From NCBI GenBank assembly GCA_011391745.1, contig JAABPX010000030.1, positions 1 to 46,286 on the forward strand: DNA of 46,286 nucleotides. Reading direction: 5' to 3'. Position numbers and translations under genes: made by a program. Numbering within the stretch: the first letter of the stretch is position 1; every line of letters starts with the position of its first letter. The stretch comes from Comamonadaceae bacterium. Its GTDB lineage: Bacteria; Pseudomonadota; Gammaproteobacteria; Burkholderiales; Burkholderiaceae_C. This document shows positions 25,331 through 33,037 of this stretch, piece after piece. The notes beneath the pieces are model-generated. The model did not search any database. It saw only the letters and a list, made by a program, of their open reading frames with translations, and was not told the DNA's origin.

Positions 25331-28300
25331 TTAACGCCTTAGCTTCTCTTTTTCCGCTTCAATGTCTTGTAGCCGCGCCTGAACGTCCCAGTTTTCGGCA
25401 ATTCGTTCAAGCATCGCTGCAGTTCTTAAAGAGGTTGTTTGCTCGGACCATCGTCGATATGTAGCCGCAAGATCACGCTCTTGCCCTCCACCTTCGCCGA
25501 AACTGCGCGAATAGACACCCCGCATATTGAAGCGCTCAACCTCGATTCCACGCTCAAGCCCATCGGCGGTTAGTTCGTCGAGAAGATTTGCAACAGCTAG
25601 TTGCGGCCAAGTGCCGCTTTCCTCAAACGGTTGGGAGTGCGCAAGTAGCTGCCCAATCAACTCGTCTGCAATTTCCGCTCGATCATGCTCCTGAGCAAGG
25701 GCACGTGCCTGCATCACCCACTCTCTAAGGGCCTTTTCATCGATACTGCCATCCTCTAGCTCCCCCGGTGTCGAGTGAAAGGACTTTAACAACCGGTACG
25801 ACATACGCGCTCGGGCTCGAAACTCCTCTGTAGGGTTCTCAACGTGTTTCGCATTCTTGGCAATATAAGCATTGCATAGGATCGCTACGTACTCGGCTGG
25901 TTCAGAGGCAAGTAGCTTGTGAACAGCTAAGCCTTTCACGCGTCCCTCAATCAGAGGAAGGTACACGTACTCACGACGCGCCACTTCAACCGCAGGAATG
26001 TCATTTCGAGTTGATAACGCCTCGAATACCTCACTTACTGCATAAGCCACCATCGCTGCCGAATTGCCATCTGCAACCTCTTTTGCGGACTCGTCAAGCA
26101 ATTCCAAAAGTGTCTGCGATGGGACATCCGTCACACGCTGATGAAGACTCGTGATCACCTTGAGACTACGCCCTTCCTGTCGAAGTCTGCTAATTGCAAA
26201 AAGCCAATCGTCCTCAGTGCCCATATGGGGTAGCGAGCCAACGTTTTTCCAGTACGTTTCAGCGAATATCTTCCCAAGATGATCCACAAAGCTCCACGTT
26301 GCACGGTCGTGCTGCCAATTTACTAGCAACCAAGCGGCCTCCTCGATCGACTTGGCTTTTGGCAGGACATGGGCTTCGAAGTAGTTCGCCCAACTCTCTG
26401 GCACCCGTCTCCTCTGCGCACCTGAAACGAGGCAAGCAAGATCAAAGCACTCGCCGCCAGCCTCGATGAGTTCGAAGATAAGCAATGCAGCCTCGTCAAC
26501 GGGGAGATCAAGCTTGTCAAACGGCCTACCCATTTCTCGCGGGAGCTTGACTGCGCGAGCAAGTCTGGAAAGGCCCGCCACGCCTAAGTCCCGATAGATG
26601 TGTTGAAGCGCAAGAGTCCTTGCATCCTCGACGTCCTGATGCGCGGTATTCACATTGGCGCCAAGCCGAGGAGTCCAGTCGTCAAACAGATGTCTTGCCT
26701 GAGCGATGAGGTCGGTAGGTCGATACCGCTCTACGAGTTTCATAAGCCTCTTGAGCTCGTCGCCCTTTAAAGACCAGTCCGCATCCTGAAAAGTCTCATG
26801 ATGGGAAGCCAGATCACGGAGCGCATGCCATAGTTGCTTGCCCTCTGTAGGGCTTGGCCCGTCAAGCGCTCTCTCGAAGGCTTCGAACAATAAATCACGA
26901 CATGGCTGCTGGTAACTAGCCAAGTGCGTAACGAGCTTAGGCAGACGTTCTTCTTTGACTTTAGCCAGCTCAAGCGACCGACCTAAAAAAAGCCGCTCTG
27001 TCTCCCAAACCAAACCAAAAGTCACAGCCTCAGCGTCCAGTGGTGCCGTATCGCGAAGCTTCGGCCTAGCCGTTGGTGTGCTCGTGTCATGGGGGCGCGG
27101 AGCCAATACGAGAAGAAGATCCCATGCCACATCTGGGAAGGCGAAAACAAGTCCTTGAAGCGCTTTGATACGTTTTCCCAAGTCTGCGTCGGTATTGGGA
27201 GACCACGGTAAAAAAATGTTGCGGAGCGAATTGAGAGGTCTATTACCGTTTTTTGATTTCGCGTTGGGATCTATTTGAACAAGCCGCCCTAGCACCAGAG
27301 TGACTCTCGATAGAAGAGTCGGGTTCCAGGCAAGGACTTCCAAGGCCCAGATAACGTAGACGTGAGGGCTTGTTTTTCGGAATAAAAAGTCAGCGTCGTC
27401 CGACTCTTGGAATAGATTTAGAGCATCGTTGTTGGCGCCCTCAAGGCTCTTCTCGAGGGCTTCCAGAAAAGGGATGGGTGCTGCCTCTGCCAAAACCGAT
27501 AGTTGGGGGAGTAATGGGAGAAGCCAGCGATGATTCTTTGCGTATTCGGGAAGCGAACGAATGACGTCGTCGACAAACCGTTGGGGGGTTGTCCCAGTAA
27601 GCGCGAGTCCGCCAACCTCAGGCATCACCGCAAAAAGGTTGAGCGTATAGGCCAAACCGTCTCTGAGCCAGCTGCTGTAGTCGGCTGGTGTTTGGTAGTC
27701 GAGTGAAAACCTCTCCTCGGGCTTAGGTTGAACAACATGATGACTCAGCACCTTTACGACAGCCGTTTTCAGCCGCGCAAGATCCTCCTCATCGATCAGA
27801 TGCCCGTAGTACGGAAACGCGTCTACTGCAGATCTGATCTGCCAGACCTGCTCAACCTTGTCGAAAGGCGGGTCTGACAGCGATAACGTTTCGCGGACAG
27901 GCCTCTCTACTGCCGGATAGTCGGAGCCACCAAGACTGACTAACACGTCCTTGTCGAGTTGAGAGTCCGCTGTCCAGCCTCCAGCAAGCAAAGCCGGTTT
28001 GAGAAATTGGGCATGGTTTTCCCATTCAGGCGGCTTGTCGATACCTGCGGCCGGGTTAAGCCGGCGCAAGATAACCAGACTGCGGCCGCATTTTTGCGCG
28101 AGTTCATAGGCATCCAGCCGTTCGATATTCATCGTGCCCATTGCTTCAGCCATGACGCTCGCCGAGGGCCGATTGATCTGCAGAAGCCCTTGTCGCCTCT
28201 TGCGCTCTATGCCGGTGGCTACAGTGAGTGCGGGACCACGCTGGCCCAAAGACGCAGCCATTGGCTCGGCGCCTTTCCATACAAGGTAGACCATGTGGGT

Positions 28301-29101
28301 CATCCCACTAAGAAATCGTGCTGCTTCCTCGCTCTCGACAATCATTGTCTTGGCTTCGAGCATTCGTCGAGTCTCTTCCGGAGCCGTGCGAATTACCGCG
28401 ACGGCGAATGCGATGCCTTCCTCGGCGCTTTCTGCGCCAACAGTGAAGGTTTGAGGGCTTCCGGTCAGGACATCCAGAAGGCGTTTTGCCTCTTCTGAGC
28501 GCCCAGCCAATAGCACGGCTTCCGTAAGCGGTGGCTTGAAGCCTGTACTAAATCGATACCAAAACTCATCCGTGCAAAGCGCACCAGTTTGGGGTGCGTT
28601 TTCAAGCACGGCACGAGCCCACCGCGCTGCGACCGCTGGTTTTTCCTCAAGCCATTTTTGCAGCCCCGTTCCATCGATGAAGTGAACCTCTCGCCACTTT
28701 CCCTCCTGATTTTTTTCGGCCAACCAATTCACCAGTGTGGTTGTCGGGGTGTCCCAGTTATGAAGGTTGACCATGACGAATGCGTTTTTTGCCATGATCT
28801 CGGCGGGCGTCTTACCAGTCCGCTTTTCGTAGTCTGCCTCTGCCTTTGCCTTGCCAGTTGGTGTAGTTGCGAATTCCCACTTTGAGGGGCCGATGGGCAC
28901 TCGGGAAGAGAGTGCAGCATGAGCTACCTCGAGATCGCCATCGAACCCACGAATCGTTCCTGCGCTTTGACCAGGAAAACGAAATTTTGTGATGTCAGCG
29001 ACCGTCGCCCGAATCAAGTCACCAACCAAATCCACAAGGAGTTCTCGCGCGTCTGTCCGTGTTGCCCAGTCTCGCAGGTCTTGGTCTGAAATCCACTGCA
29101 T
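25331..29101 (-). CDS. 1256-residue protein with nuclease-like N-terminus and degenerate NTPase-like domain; candidate defence gene
   Basis: The start at 29101 has AAGGA about 11 bases upstream. Residues 1-165 resemble the N-terminal module of very large bacterial proteins often found in defence islands: FRFPGQSAGTIRGFDGDLEV, then GPSKWEFATT and KAKAEADYEKRTGK, then FVMVNLHNW. D54, E76 and nearby lysines could be a PD-(D/E)xK-type nuclease centre. Residues about 195-300 (LLAGRSEEAKRLLDVLTG, then FTVGAESAEEGIAFAVAV) lie where an NTPase P-loop would be, but there is no GxxxxGK[ST]. The remaining 900 residues are helical, repeat-like and rich in Leu, Ala, Glu and Asp. Codon use is visibly less GC-rich than in neighbouring genes. 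It stands alone, convergent with the NodJ-like gene. Function is inferred, not shown. Confidence 0.8.
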   Translation of the reverse strand: MQWISDQDLRDWATRTDARELLVDLVGDLIRATVADITKFRFPGQSAGTIRGFDGDLEVAHAALSSRVPIGPSKWEFATTPTGKAKAEADYEKRTGKTPAEIMAKNAFVMVNLHNWDTPTTTLVNWLAEKNQEGKWREVHFIDGTGLQKWLEEKPAVAARWARAVLENAPQTGALCTDEFWYRFSTGFKPPLTEAVLLAGRSEEAKRLLDVLTGSPQTFTVGAESAEEGIAFAVAVIRTAPEETRRMLEAKTMIVESEEAARFLSGMTHMVYLVWKGAEPMAASLGQRGPALTVATGIERKRRQGLLQINRPSASVMAEAMGTMNIERLDAYELAQKCGRSLVILRRLNPAAGIDKPPEWENHAQFLKPALLAGGWTADSQLDKDVLVSLGGSDYPAVERPVRETLSLSDPPFDKVEQVWQIRSAVDAFPYYGHLIDEEDLARLKTAVVKVLSHHVVQPKPEERFSLDYQTPADYSSWLRDGLAYTLNLFAVMPEVGGLALTGTTPQRFVDDVIRSLPEYAKNHRWLLPLLPQLSVLAEAAPIPFLEALEKSLEGANNDALNLFQESDDADFLFRKTSPHVYVIWALEVLAWNPTLLSRVTLVLGRLVQIDPNAKSKNGNRPLNSLRNIFLPWSPNTDADLGKRIKALQGLVFAFPDVAWDLLLVLAPRPHDTSTPTARPKLRDTAPLDAEAVTFGLVWETERLFLGRSLELAKVKEERLPKLVTHLASYQQPCRDLLFEAFERALDGPSPTEGKQLWHALRDLASHHETFQDADWSLKGDELKRLMKLVERYRPTDLIAQARHLFDDWTPRLGANVNTAHQDVEDARTLALQHIYRDLGVAGLSRLARAVKLPREMGRPFDKLDLPVDEAALLIFELIEAGGECFDLACLVSGAQRRRVPESWANYFEAHVLPKAKSIEEAAWLLVNWQHDRATWSFVDHLGKIFAETYWKNVGSLPHMGTEDDWLFAISRLRQEGRSLKVITSLHQRVTDVPSQTLLELLDESAKEVADGNSAAMVAYAVSEVFEALSTRNDIPAVEVARREYVYLPLIEGRVKGLAVHKLLASEPAEYVAILCNAYIAKNAKHVENPTEEFRARARMSYRLLKSFHSTPGELEDGSIDEKALREWVMQARALAQEHDRAEIADELIGQLLAHSQPFEESGTWPQLAVANLLDELTADGLERGIEVERFNMRGVYSRSFGEGGGQERDLAATYRRWSEQTTSLRTAAMLERIAENWDVQARLQDIEAEKEKLRR

Positions 29102-29136
29102 GTTTCTAGTTTCCTTGTTGGAGATGATGAATGGTG

Positions 29137-29442
29137 TTACCAGCCGGGCGGGCCGTCGCAGGTGCCGCCGTGGGCCAGCGCCAGGGCGTGCACGTCTTGC
29201 ACTTGCTGGCGTGACGCGGCCAGAAACGCGACCATCTGGCCATTGCCCGGGTGGTGCGGTGCCAGGTTGTGTGGGCGGCCAATGAGGAACAGCGGCCGAG
29301 GGTCTGGCGACGATTGCCAGCCCGCCCACGGGCGGTCTTCTTCCAAGAACCGAAACTGCACGCCCAGCGCTTGCAGCACGGGCGTGTAAAACGCCATGGC
29401 GCGTTTGAAATCGCTCACGCCGACCATGATGTGTGAAAACAT
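29137..29442 (-). pseudogene. VOC/glyoxalase-family protein, C-terminally truncated
   Basis: 101 residues from the ATG at 29442: MFSHIMVGVSDFKRAMAFYT is the first beta-alpha-beta unit of a vicinal-oxygen-chelate fold, followed by the loop RPLFLIGRPHNLA and the strand QMVAFLAASRQQVQDVHALA. Intact relatives are about 125-130 residues and continue past CDGPPG with a tyrosine-rich strand and a G-N-K motif that carries the last metal ligand. Here the frame reads GPPGW and stops, 35 bases before the large island gene. The missing end suggests that insertion of the island removed it. Activity is doubtful. Confidence 0.7.
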
Positions 29443-29455
29443 GGGCAGGCTTTTT

Positions 29456-29743
29456 TCAGTTTGAAGCCCGCACCACGGGTGCGCGTGCCAGCCGGTCGGC
29501 CATGCGCGTTTGCCAGCCCGGACCGGTGGCCCGCCACTTGGCAATCACATCGGTGGGCAAGCGCAAGGAAATCAGTTGCCTTGGGTTTTCGGACTTGGGG
29601 CGTCCACCTTTCTTCACCACGGCACGGCTCAGCATGTCGTCGGTGAGCTCCGGCAGATCTTTGTATTCCGAAGGCTTCACCACATGCGCGTCGACGCGCA
29701 AAAGGTCAGAGCCCAAAGTACGGGGCGAGGCGCGTTTGTTCAC
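29456..29743 (-). CDS. brnA: BrnA-family antitoxin, orphan
   Basis: 95 residues from a GTG start. LPELTDDMLSRAVVKKGGRPK followed by QLISLRLPTDVIAKWRATGPGWQTRMADRL is the BrnA antitoxin pattern (DNA-binding domain of the type II BrnTA module). In intact systems the toxin gene brnT lies directly upstream on the same strand. Here no full brnT is present. A short frame ending at 29706 (PNDREQTRLAPYFGL) could be the last codons of one. The antitoxin gene precedes the truncated VOC gene by 13 bases. Confidence 0.85.
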   Translation of the reverse strand: MNKRASPRTLGSDLLRVDAHVVKPSEYKDLPELTDDMLSRAVVKKGGRPKSENPRQLISLRLPTDVIAKWRATGPGWQTRMADRLARAPVVRASN

Positions 29744-29869
29744 GATCGTTTGGGTGGCTGGTAGGAAATTCGCATAGCGTTAATGTATTTACAAAAACTG
29801 AGCTGTGCAACAGCCTGTGATGTCGTTACAGATAGCCTTGCGGGGTACGCGTCATGGTGATGGCGTCGG

Positions 29870-30187
29870 CTAGGCCGATTGCGGAAGACCAAAGACTTTG
29901 TCGAAGGCCCAGGTATAGCCCACGGCATACACAAAGAAGAAAACCAACAGTCCGAGGTTGGCGATAAACGCGGCCAAAAAGGCGGTCTCCAACAGGAAGG
30001 TCAGACCGTCTTCAAAGACTGTCCCGTGAACGAATCGGCGCACAAAGCTTCTGCCTTTGATGGCTTGACGGGACTCCCAACGCTCGAACAAGGCGTTAAA
30101 GACGTAGTTCCAAGCCAACGCCAAGGCGTGCACGCCCAGCACGTGCTGGCGCGACGCGGTCAACCCGCCGCCAAGCGATGCACACAA
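29870..30187 (-). pseudogene. PACE-family multidrug efflux protein, C-terminal half only
   Basis: The frame has only a TTG at its 5' end. From WNYVFNALFERWESRQ onward it matches the second half of bacterial transmembrane pair (PACE) efflux proteins: FVRRFVHGTVFEDGLTFLLET, then ANLGLLVFFFVYAVGYTWAF and DKVFGLP. PACE proteins have about 140-150 residues and four helices in two repeats; here the first repeat is missing. The leading residues TASRQHVLGVHALALA resemble the VOC protein at 29137-29442 (AASRQQVQDVHALALA), at the DNA level too. This looks like a recombination product, unlikely to be functional. Confidence 0.65.
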
Positions 30188-30195
30188 GCCACCTG

Positions 30196-30360
30196 CTAAC
30201 CCCTTCTTCCGTGGTAGCCAAACAGCACAAATGAAATGATGACGGCGATGAGGATCAGACCGATGGGACCGATCCCCCAGCCAGCACCAAGACCCCAGTA
30301 CAAGCCCCCGCCGCCGCCAAAAAGCAACAGCAGCACAATGACAACAATGAGTAAATTCAT
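30196..30360 (-). CDS. 54-residue glycine-rich small membrane protein
   Basis: Too short for most gene finders. It begins with ATG at 30360, has AGAGGA just upstream, and ends at TAG 30196-30198. The N-terminal segment MNLLIVVIVLLLLFGGGGGL is a strongly hydrophobic helix that runs into a glycine run. After YWGLGAGWG comes a second helix GPIGLILIAVIISFVLFGY and a basic tail HGRRG. Two membrane passes with a Gly-rich turn are likely. I do not recognise a named family, but similar small hydrophobic proteins often sit beside csbD-type stress genes, as here. Confidence 0.75.
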   Translation of the reverse strand: MNLLIVVIVLLLLFGGGGGLYWGLGAGWGIGPIGLILIAVIISFVLFGYHGRRG

Positions 30361-30502
30361 AATTTTGTTCCTCTAAACGCAGAAAGATTGGGTGTCACAT
30401 CCCCTTCGTCCGGAAACGATGGAGATGCCCTCAGGCCACATTCAAAGTCGCACTGCTTCGTGTGGTGTTGTGCCTTAGCCAGTGGATAGGTTGTGGTTGC
30501 TA

Positions 30503-30679
30503 TCAAGAATGTGATTTCGCAACTTCTTTGGCATCGCCATAACCCTTTTGAATTCGGCCCTCTGCCTGCAGCTTGATACCTTTGACTTTTTGCGACGTGC
30601 TGTCCACCAACTTACCCGTGGCTTCTTGCACTTTGCCAGCGACTTTTTTTACCTGGCCCTTAATTTGGTCTTTGTTCAT
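30503..30679 (-). CDS. CsbD-like stress protein
   Basis: 58 residues. MNKDQIKGQVKKVAGKVQEA followed by TGKLVDSTSQKVKGIKLQAEG is the CsbD pattern of repeated GxxKxxxGKxxxxxG turns. The protein is small, soluble and charged. CsbD homologues are strongly induced in general stress in many bacteria, and their molecular role is not known. The start at 30679 has AAGGAAA about eight bases upstream. It is in the same direction as the 54-residue membrane gene, 142 bases apart, and diverges from the His/Cys-rich peptide gene. Confidence 0.92.
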   Translation of the reverse strand: MNKDQIKGQVKKVAGKVQEATGKLVDSTSQKVKGIKLQAEGRIQKGYGDAKEVAKSHS

Positions 30680-30949
30680 GAGATTTCCTTTTGAATAACG
30701 TGGATGAATGCAAACACGGGCCTGTTTCAGACCCAGTCCCAGCGTACTCTCGGCCAGGCACTTGTTCTGTGCGACGGCGCACAGTGGGTCGGCGGATTTA
30801 TTCGTGCCAGCGTTCTGATAGCGTGGGCTACCGCACAGAACTTGCTCATCTGAATGCCTACATTGGAGTGGCACTGCGATCAAGCGAAAGCGATGTCAGT
30901 GCACCTTGTCTTTTGGTTCATCCACTTATTCAAATCGGGAAAATTCACC
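30680..30949. promoter_or_regulatory. Divergent intergenic region between csbD-like gene and the His/Cys-rich peptide gene
   Basis: 270 bases with no convincing gene; the frames present lack ribosome-binding sites and protein-like composition. It must hold the promoters of the two small stress-type genes. I cannot pick a sigma-factor motif with confidence. Confidence 0.4.
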
Positions 30950-31153
30950 ATGACACAAACCAACGAAGCCAGCACCCTGCATAAAAAAGCGGCGAGCGAC
31001 CACGAGGCTGCTGCAAAGCATCACCACAAAGCTGCCGAATGCCACGACAACAACAAGACGGGTGATGCCAAGACCAGTTCAAAGAGCGCAATGGATTGCT
31101 GCAACACGGCACAAACGAATACGAAAGCAGCCTGTGACTGTTCAGCCAAATAA
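30950..31153 (+). CDS. 67-residue His- and Cys-rich peptide
   Basis: Starts at ATG 30950 (MTQTNEASTLHKKAASDHEA). The middle has AAAKHHHKAAECHDNNKTGD and the end has MDCCNTAQ and ACDCSAK, giving five cysteines and six histidines in 67 residues. The first part is an amphipathic alanine-lysine-histidine helix like that of other small stress-associated proteins, and the C-terminal CC...CxC pattern could bind a metal. I know no function for it. It is hydrophilic with no signal peptide, so cytosolic. It diverges from the csbD-like gene and precedes the DUF2789 gene by 94 bases. Confidence 0.75.
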   Translation: MTQTNEASTLHKKAASDHEAAAKHHHKAAECHDNNKTGDAKTSSKSAMDCCNTAQTNTKAACDCSAK

Positions 31154-31247
31154 ATCGAACTAACGTCAAAAACCCAAGTGTGGGACAGCCTTGCTGTTCC
31201 ACACCCTTTGAGTGTTCACAAACATTTTTGAAAAGTCAGCTTCGAAA

Positions 31248-31529
31248 ATGGACTCGACCTACCACCGCCTTGAGGAGTTGTTTGATCAACTGGGTTTGCC
31301 GTCGGATACTGGCAGCATCCATTTTTTTATTGCTCAAAACTCCCCACTGAATAACTGCACAAGGCTTGAGGACGCACCCTGCTGGACAACAAGTCAAGCC
31401 ACTTTTTTGCAGGAAAAAATTCAACTGGACGCGAACTGGGCAGGCGTTGTTGATCAACTGAATGTCGCCCTGCGCGGTGAACCGTTTGGACATGCTGCGG
31501 GTGGGAGATTTCACGCAAAAAATGTCTAG
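31248..31529 (+). CDS. DUF2789 family protein
   Basis: 93 residues from ATG 31248. MDSTYHRLEELFDQLGLPSD is the typical DUF2789 opening; CWTTSQATFLQEKIQLDANWA and VVDQLNVALRG complete the pattern. Members are short, soluble and of unknown function. The end EPFGHAAGGRFHAKNV extends a little beyond the domain, and the last four bases overlap the convergent DUF4336 gene. A start at 31212 would add an unlikely leader. Confidence 0.85.
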   Translation: MDSTYHRLEELFDQLGLPSDTGSIHFFIAQNSPLNNCTRLEDAPCWTTSQATFLQEKIQLDANWAGVVDQLNVALRGEPFGHAAGGRFHAKNV

Positions 31530-32221
31530 GGATTCGGGGTAATGTCAGGCATCAAAGCCCGCCTCAAGCGCGCATGGGCATCGACCTCAATCACCGCGTT
31601 GTGCGCCACGACCACTCGCTCGATGGGCCAAGCCAGCACCTGCTCACAGCTGCGGCGCAGCGCGGCTCGGTCGCGCACCAAGGCGCGCACGGTGTAAGGC
31701 ATGGCCAGTTGTTGGCGCACGCCGGTGGCGCGGGCGTACCAGTGTGCGGATCGCGCCAGCTCGCCTTCCCAACACTGAACCAGATCGGTCACGATCAGCG
31801 TGCCCGAGGCGCGGTGAAACCACACGGTTTCGTTGGCGATGGGAATGCCTTCGATGAACCGTTGGTCGAGCGCCGCCGCCCAGTCGGTCGGTGCGGTGGG
31901 CGCTAAGGTTTGCATGGGCGGCAGGTCGGGCCGTTTGCGTGCCAACCCTGGCGCGGCATACACCGTGGCTTGTGGGTATGCGGCGGCGCACGCGGCCAAA
32001 AACAGGTGGTGCATTTTGTTGGGTGCGACGATGGCGCTCACCTCACCCAAATCCGCCAACTCGCGTTGTAACTCCGCGCTCAAGGGAATGGGCGAGTGCA
32101 GCCACAAACGGCGACCCTCCAAGCGCACCACCGTCATGCGGGTGGACACGGGCATCCAGCCCACATTGAAGGGATGCGTGGCGTGCCAAATATCGGGGCA
32201 AAGGGGCGTCAATCGTGTCAT
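31526..32221 (-). CDS. DUF4336 protein (metallo-hydrolase-like)
   Basis: 231 residues from ATG 32221. PDIWHATHPFNVGWMPVSTRMT, IVAPNKMHHLFLAACAAAYPQ and VTDLVQCWEG are characteristic of DUF4336, a family distantly related to the metallo-beta-lactamase fold (VAPNKMHHLF takes the place of the HxHxDH motif). Whether it binds metal is unclear, and no biochemical function is known to me. It is a single gene with 99 bases separating it from the AraC-type pseudogene, which is divergently oriented. Confidence 0.85.
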   Translation of the reverse strand: MTRLTPLCPDIWHATHPFNVGWMPVSTRMTVVRLEGRRLWLHSPIPLSAELQRELADLGEVSAIVAPNKMHHLFLAACAAAYPQATVYAAPGLARKRPDLPPMQTLAPTAPTDWAAALDQRFIEGIPIANETVWFHRASGTLIVTDLVQCWEGELARSAHWYARATGVRQQLAMPYTVRALVRDRAALRRSCEQVLAWPIERVVVAHNAVIEVDAHARLRRALMPDITPNP

Positions 32222-32320
32222 GGGTGATCTCGGGTTGCTGCTGAAAAACCCGATTGTTGAGGCCGAGGGTGCGGCGCGTCTTGAACGATGTCGACACACC
32301 GCCCTCGTTACCATCGGGGC

Positions 32321-33018
32321 ATGAGACCGAGACCGCGTTTGTCCAACGCCCGCAGCGAGTTGTGCTTACCCAGCTGGTCGCTGAGTGGCTGCGTGCGTGG
32401 CGTGATGTTGCGTGATACACGCGGTGTGGCGCTCAGCCCCGAGCAACGCTTCAGCCATTACCCGGCCACGCCCTTGTGCAGCCTGAGCTGGTATTTGGAC
32501 GGGCAGATCGACATGCTCGAAGCTGGCCACGCCGCCACCCCAGACGCACCGCGCCGCCGCATGCCCGCGCGCTGGGTGTTCAGCGGCCCACAAACCCAAC
32601 CGGTGGTCACCTGGAGCCACGGCCCGGCGATTGGCGCAACCAAACGGTCGATGCCAAGCGGGTCCTGCCACCCGATTGGTGGGCCATGGGTGAGCAGGTG
32701 AGCAGGTGAGCAAGGCCAGCGACGATGCCGCCAGAGCCGAGGTGATCGAAGCCTTCTTGGCGCCGCGTGTTGCAATGGGCCGGCTTGCCGGTACGTGAAC
32801 TGCGTGGTTTTGTGCGGGCCGAACGCGTGTTTTTTGAGCTCATGGCCCAAGCCGATGCGACGCCCATGGACTGGGCGGGCTTGGCCTTGGACCACCAGTT
32901 CTCTGACCAATCGCACCTGTGCCGCACCTCACGCCGCATGACCGGCTGCTCCCCCACCGAGCTGCGCGACCGCATCGCGCACGACGAAGGGTTTTGGCCT
33001 TATCGGATTTGGCAGTAG
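32321..33018 (+). pseudogene. AraC-family regulator, disrupted
   Basis: Pieces of one regulator lie in three frames. 32321 onward gives PSWSLSGCVRGVMLRD and RMPARWVFSGPQTQPVVTWSHGPA (sensor domain). A second frame gives NQTVDAKRVLPPDWWAMGEQV. After an 8-base tandem duplication (GAGCAGGT twice, 32692-32707) a third frame gives DDAARAEVIEAFLAP. The last piece gives LQWAGLPVRELRGFVRAERV and the helix-turn-helix remnant DQSHLCRTSRRMTGCSP. Internal segments between pieces are missing. At least three frameshifts or deletions make it non-functional. Confidence 0.88.
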
Positions 33019-33037
33019 GTCAGCGACACAAAATCCA

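Noticed and set aside
30691..30984. Plus-strand frame across the csbD-peptide intergenic region
   Set aside because: No ribosome-binding site, no protein-like pattern, and it overlaps the better-supported peptide start at 30950.
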